Source: Pseudofabraea citricarpa (Eukaryota > Ascomycota > Leotiomycetes > Helotiales > Dermateaceae). From it: 64,000 bases of DNA. The translations under genes and the position numbers were made by a program. A model generated the notes under the pieces. The model was not told where the DNA came from and made no database searches. It saw only the letters and a program-made list of their open reading frames with translations. The stretch spans positions 3,794,501 to 3,858,500 of the forward strand of contig JAPWGK010000001.1 of NCBI GenBank assembly GCA_029641185.1, written 5' to 3'. Below, piece by piece: positions 61,088 through 64,000 of this stretch; within the stretch, counting starts at the first letter, position 1, and every line of letters begins with the position of its first letter.

Positions 61088-61856
61088 CACCTTTTCTCCT
61101 TCTTTCTTTTCGGTCTGCTCGCTGGGGGTGGGAAATGGTAGGAGGACCTCTGGCTGCTTCTTTCTTTTTTTGTGTTTTTTTATTTGTTCACTGGAGGGGT
61201 CAATGGGGAAAAAAGAATTGGGGTCCAGATGAGACAGAGAGAGAGAGAGAGAGGCTTCGTGCTTTATGCTGTGCGACCTGCCTATGGCACACATGGATCT
61301 TTGTATTATATGATTAGGTACCGTGCCTTACCTACCTGCTCGCCTTGCTCGAGGGAGATAAACGTAGGCGGACCTTCGGGATAGAGAGAAAATGGAATGG
61401 TGTTGATTTGTTTATTTTATTGGGTGTTTTATTTTTTATCTACGATTGCTGATTTTGAGTTGATTGGTAGTCGGAATTTTGTTCAGAGTTGACCGATTGA
61501 ATGCTCTGCTCTCGAAAAAGCTCCAGAACCGTTTTTTATTTATTTATTTATCATCACTCCTCGGCCTCCTCCCAAAGTGATCTCACCTTCCCCGAACCCC
61601 TTCAACCAAACCCCCGTGGAGTCCTGCTCAGTCAACCGTCCCATCTCGGCTCAGGCCCTGGAAAACAGAGGGTAGGTGGCTTAGGTAGCTAGCGGATTTT
61701 TTGGATTTTTGGTTTCTTCCTACTTTGCATGCGTGCTTTCTCTGAGCAATCGATCCATCGCTCCTGCCTCCTCTCCTCTCCTCTCCTCTCCTCTCCTCTC
61801 GGCGTGTAGGGCTGCTGAGACGAGGACGCTATAGCGAACAATGACGAGTTACGGAG

Positions 61857-62027
61857 TGAGTGAGTGAGTAGGTAAGTAGGTAAGTAGGTGACTAGGTAAC
61901 TGGGTAAGTGGGTAAGTGGGTAAGTACCCCCGGTATGCCGACAGTAGCGTCCGGCCGTGTCAAACGGGTCTACCTATAGCCCAGTTCAGCCCAGCCAAGC
62001 CCAGCCAAGCCCAGCCAAGCCAAAACC
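61857..62027. repeat. GTAAGTAG-type and CCCAGCCAAG-type short tandem repeats
   Basis: Two adjacent short-unit repeats. The first (61857-61925) has 7- to 8-bp units close to GTAAGTGG or GTAAGTAG. The second (61983-62027) has ten-base units of CCCAGCCAAG. Confidence 0.8.
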
Positions 62028-62344
62028 AAGTCAAGCGTCGACAGGACGGGACACGAAGCCGTTCCAAGACGCAGCCGTCAACAACGAGTCAACAACCTCT
62101 CTACTGAAACCCCCCTGTGCCGTTCTTCGTTCTAGCTTCCCTAGCTTCTCTAGCTCTCTAGCTCCTCTTCTGTTGCCGGCTTGTGGCTTGTGGCTTGTCG
62201 ACCGTCGCGTCGCTTAATTTCCTCAGGCTAAGCAAGGCCTTCGCTTATTCTCGTTCTCTCAAGAGCTACCTGTGACCGAGGGTGGGTAGGTAGGCAAGAG
62301 CTCTTGTCTCTTGTCTCTTGACTGAAAGACCCTGACAGACGCTC

Positions 62345-63265
62345 TTCCGCTTCGCTAGTTGCCTTTGGACAAGTCGCTGCACACGGACCTCTGCTTTATT
62401 ATCGATTGATTGCTCGTTGCTGGAGAAGTCGCTGGTTATGGTCCTGGACCTCGCTTAGTGCTTTAGAGAAGTCGCTGGCCACGAACCTCGATACCGCTCA
62501 ATTGTTGCTGGGGGGTTTTTTTTAGAGAGAAGTTGCTACACACGGACCTCTGCTTCATTATCGGTTAATTGTTTGTCGCTGGAGAAGTCGCTGGCCGTGG
62601 ACCTCGACACCGTTCAGCTGTTATTGGTTATTTTTGGGAGAAGTTGCTGCACACGGACCACTGCTTTGTCGTCAATTGTTTTTGCTTAGAGAAATAGCTG
62701 GCCATAGACCTCCACAACGATTGTTTAAAGAAGTAGCCAGCCATGAACCTCGTCATCGCTAATTGTTTCAGAGAAGTAGCTGGCTACCGACCTCTGCAAC
62801 AATTGCTTTTAGAGAAGTTGCTGCCAGCTTTTGGCTTGTGACAGACCTCCACAACCATTGCTTTTACAGAAGTAGCTGGCTACCGACCTCTACAACAATT
62901 GCTTTTAGAGAAGTTGCTGCCAGCTTTTGGCTTGTGACAGACCTCCACAACCACTGCTTTCACAGAAGTAGCTGGCCACCGACCTCTGTAACAATTGCTT
63001 TTAGAGAAGTTGCTGCCAGCTTTTGGCTTGTGACAGACCTCCACAACCACTGCTTTCACAGAAGTAGCTGGCCACCGACCTCTGTAACAATAGCTTTTAG
63101 AGAAGTTGCTCCCAGATTTTGCTTGTGACAGACTCCACAACAGTTGCTTTAAGAGAAGTAGCTGGTGACAGAACTGCATCATCAATGGCTTTCAGAGAAG
63201 TTGCTGCCAGCTTTTGCTTGTGACAGACCTCCACAACCACTGCTGTTAGAGAAGTAGCTGATGTG
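62345..63265. repeat. Minisatellite with a 45-50-bp basic unit and 96-bp higher-order unit
   Basis: The basic unit is AGAGAAGTNGCTG...GACCTCNACAACN...TTGCTTTT. From about 62811 two unit types alternate to give a 96-bp period: AGAGAAGTTGCTGCCAGC recurs near 62812, 62908, 63004, 63100 (variant) and 63197. Units left of 62760 are more diverged (GAGAAGTCGCTGGCCACGG type). Because 96 is divisible by three, long frames run through it on both strands (62763-63128 plus; 62880-63185 minus); I do not regard these as genes. It ends about 180 bp before a start codon. Confidence 0.9.
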
Positions 63266-63444
63266 TTGAGTGCCTGCTCAATGTACTTTTAGTAGGTAGG
63301 TCTTTTATAAAAGTCCCTCCTCCGCCGATTCTTTTCTCCTTTTCTCTTCTCTTCCTCGGGCCTCCTCATCTGCAGTCGGAATTCTGTGTACTTTTCTCCG
63401 TTTTTTTCTTTTCCCAAGACCGCACCCATCACCCACCTGAAACC

Positions 63445-64000
63445 ATGGCAGAACAGCAGCAGCAGCAGCAGCAACCACTGCCACCACCCAATGGCTCTGC
63501 GGGTACGTACAATTGCTTCTCTCATAACCTACACATCCTCCCATATCCTATGTATCCTCTCATAACCCATCCATCCTCCCATAACCTATGTATCCTCTCA
63601 TAACCCATCAATCCTCTCATAACCCATGCATCCTCTCATAACCCATGTATTCCAAACTGGCGATTCAGGGAAAATTGGAAAAAATTTCACACATCAGTAC
63701 ACTAATTTATATACAGATATTGAGCTGAATGACATGAATGATACGGCGGGAGAAGATTTGGCTACTGCAAGTCACGGAGGAGCTATTCGGCTCCGGGCCT
63801 CAAGGCATCGCTTAGACGGTACGACTTTCTCCTCCACTTACTATGTACCATCTTTGCTAACTCGCTTTTAGGAGAGGGAGATACTTTTCCCCGAGATACC
63901 CCGCCAGATATCGCTGGCACCGTCGGTGAGCTCGATAGAGCACCATCTCTGGAGTCCTCGGGACCCTCCGTCTACTACGAGTCCCATGCATACTTGTCCA
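63445..64000 (+). CDS. 5' part of an unrecognised gene, cut by the window edge
   Basis: Exons seen are 63445-63502, 63717-63819 and 63871 to beyond the window. The first intron (GTACGT donor, ATACAG acceptor) and the second (GTACGA donor, TTTTAG acceptor) keep frame. The N-terminus is poly-Gln followed by Pro (encoded by a CAG run). It is then polar: GSADIELNDMNDTAGEDLATAS, RLRASRHRLDGEGD and a Pro/Ser-rich segment ending in SVYYESHAYLS. Such disordered, charged N-termini are common in fungal transporters and signalling proteins. No domain is reached within the window, so I give no function. A minisatellite lies directly upstream and a second one fills intron 1. Confidence 0.6.
63520..63650. 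repeat. 19-20-bp minisatellite inside intron 1 of the last gene
   Basis: Units close to ATCCTCTCATAACCCATGT repeat about seven times. They lie wholly inside the first intron of the gene starting at 63445. Confidence 0.85.

Larger units (their letters stand above)
61088..63444. other. Intergenic with many simple repeats and a minisatellite
   Basis: This is the 3' flank of INO80 followed by low-complexity DNA: a GA run near 61229, TCCTC repeats near 61768-61800, GTAAGTAG-type repeats at 61857-61925, CCCAGCCAAG repeats at 61983-62027 and then the long minisatellite at 62345-63265. No gene is supported. The last 180 bases, CT-rich, form the proximal promoter or 5' UTR of the gene starting at 63445. 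Confidence 0.65.

Noticed and set aside
62763..63185. Repeat protein genes (121 aa on plus, 101 aa on minus)
   Set aside because: Both frames come from the 96-bp minisatellite, whose length is a multiple of three; neither has a plausible start region or partner exon.

Overview
The window comes from a filamentous ascomycete (Pezizomycotina). The evidence is many short introns of about 45-65 bp with GTATGT/GTAAGT donors and CTAAC/CTGAC branch sites, a fungal P-type H+-ATPase, a Zn(II)2Cys6 regulator, a Clr5-domain protein and a LaeA-like methyltransferase. CT-rich, low-complexity intergenic DNA would suit a leotiomycete, but that placement is a guess. All gene models were built by hand from splice signals and reading frame; none has transcript support.

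Layout. 1-2584: CT-rich upstream region of the plasma-membrane H+-ATPase gene (2585-5987). 5988-10750: mostly non-coding, with one possible 76-aa protein, a two-exon hypothetical gene on the minus strand (8943-9592) and a degenerate ~93-bp repeat. 10751-13761: five-exon Clr5-domain gene. 13762-16579: AT-rich block with an unusual array of 21 direct copies and one inverted copy of a short CCGTCATGCAACGAAA-type repeat. 16580-19114: Gfo/Idh/MocA oxidoreductase (minus) divergent from a calmodulin-like EF-hand gene (plus). 20008-22026: two minus-strand genes, a small hypothetical and a secreted orphan. The secreted orphan is divergent from a large secreted SGNH hydrolase with fibronectin-III-like repeats (23253-26719).

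26720-31731: 5 kb between converging genes with no gene I can support. 31732-33349: MFS transporter (minus). 34863-36681: eleven-exon LaeA-like methyltransferase (minus). 37951-38740: single-pass membrane protein (minus). 39821-41537: 2OG-Fe(II) oxygenase-like protein (plus). 42024-43446: AP-2 mu adaptin (minus). 43941-45193: succinyl-CoA ligase alpha subunit (minus), sharing a 346-bp divergent promoter with ELP3 (45540-47378, plus). 48143-50238: Zn(II)2Cys6 transcription factor. 51524-53625: ARB1 ABC-F ATPase. 55649-61087: INO80 chromatin-remodelling ATPase. 61088-63444: simple repeats and a 96-bp minisatellite. 63445-end: 5' part of an unrecognised gene cut by the window edge.

Most identifiable genes are housekeeping: proton pumping, TCA cycle, endocytosis, tRNA modification, ribosome biogenesis and chromatin remodelling. 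They are mixed with accessory secreted, regulatory and transporter genes. I see no biosynthetic cluster, rRNA, tRNA or intact transposon. The most unusual structure is the interspersed repeat array at 14.9-16.35 kb.
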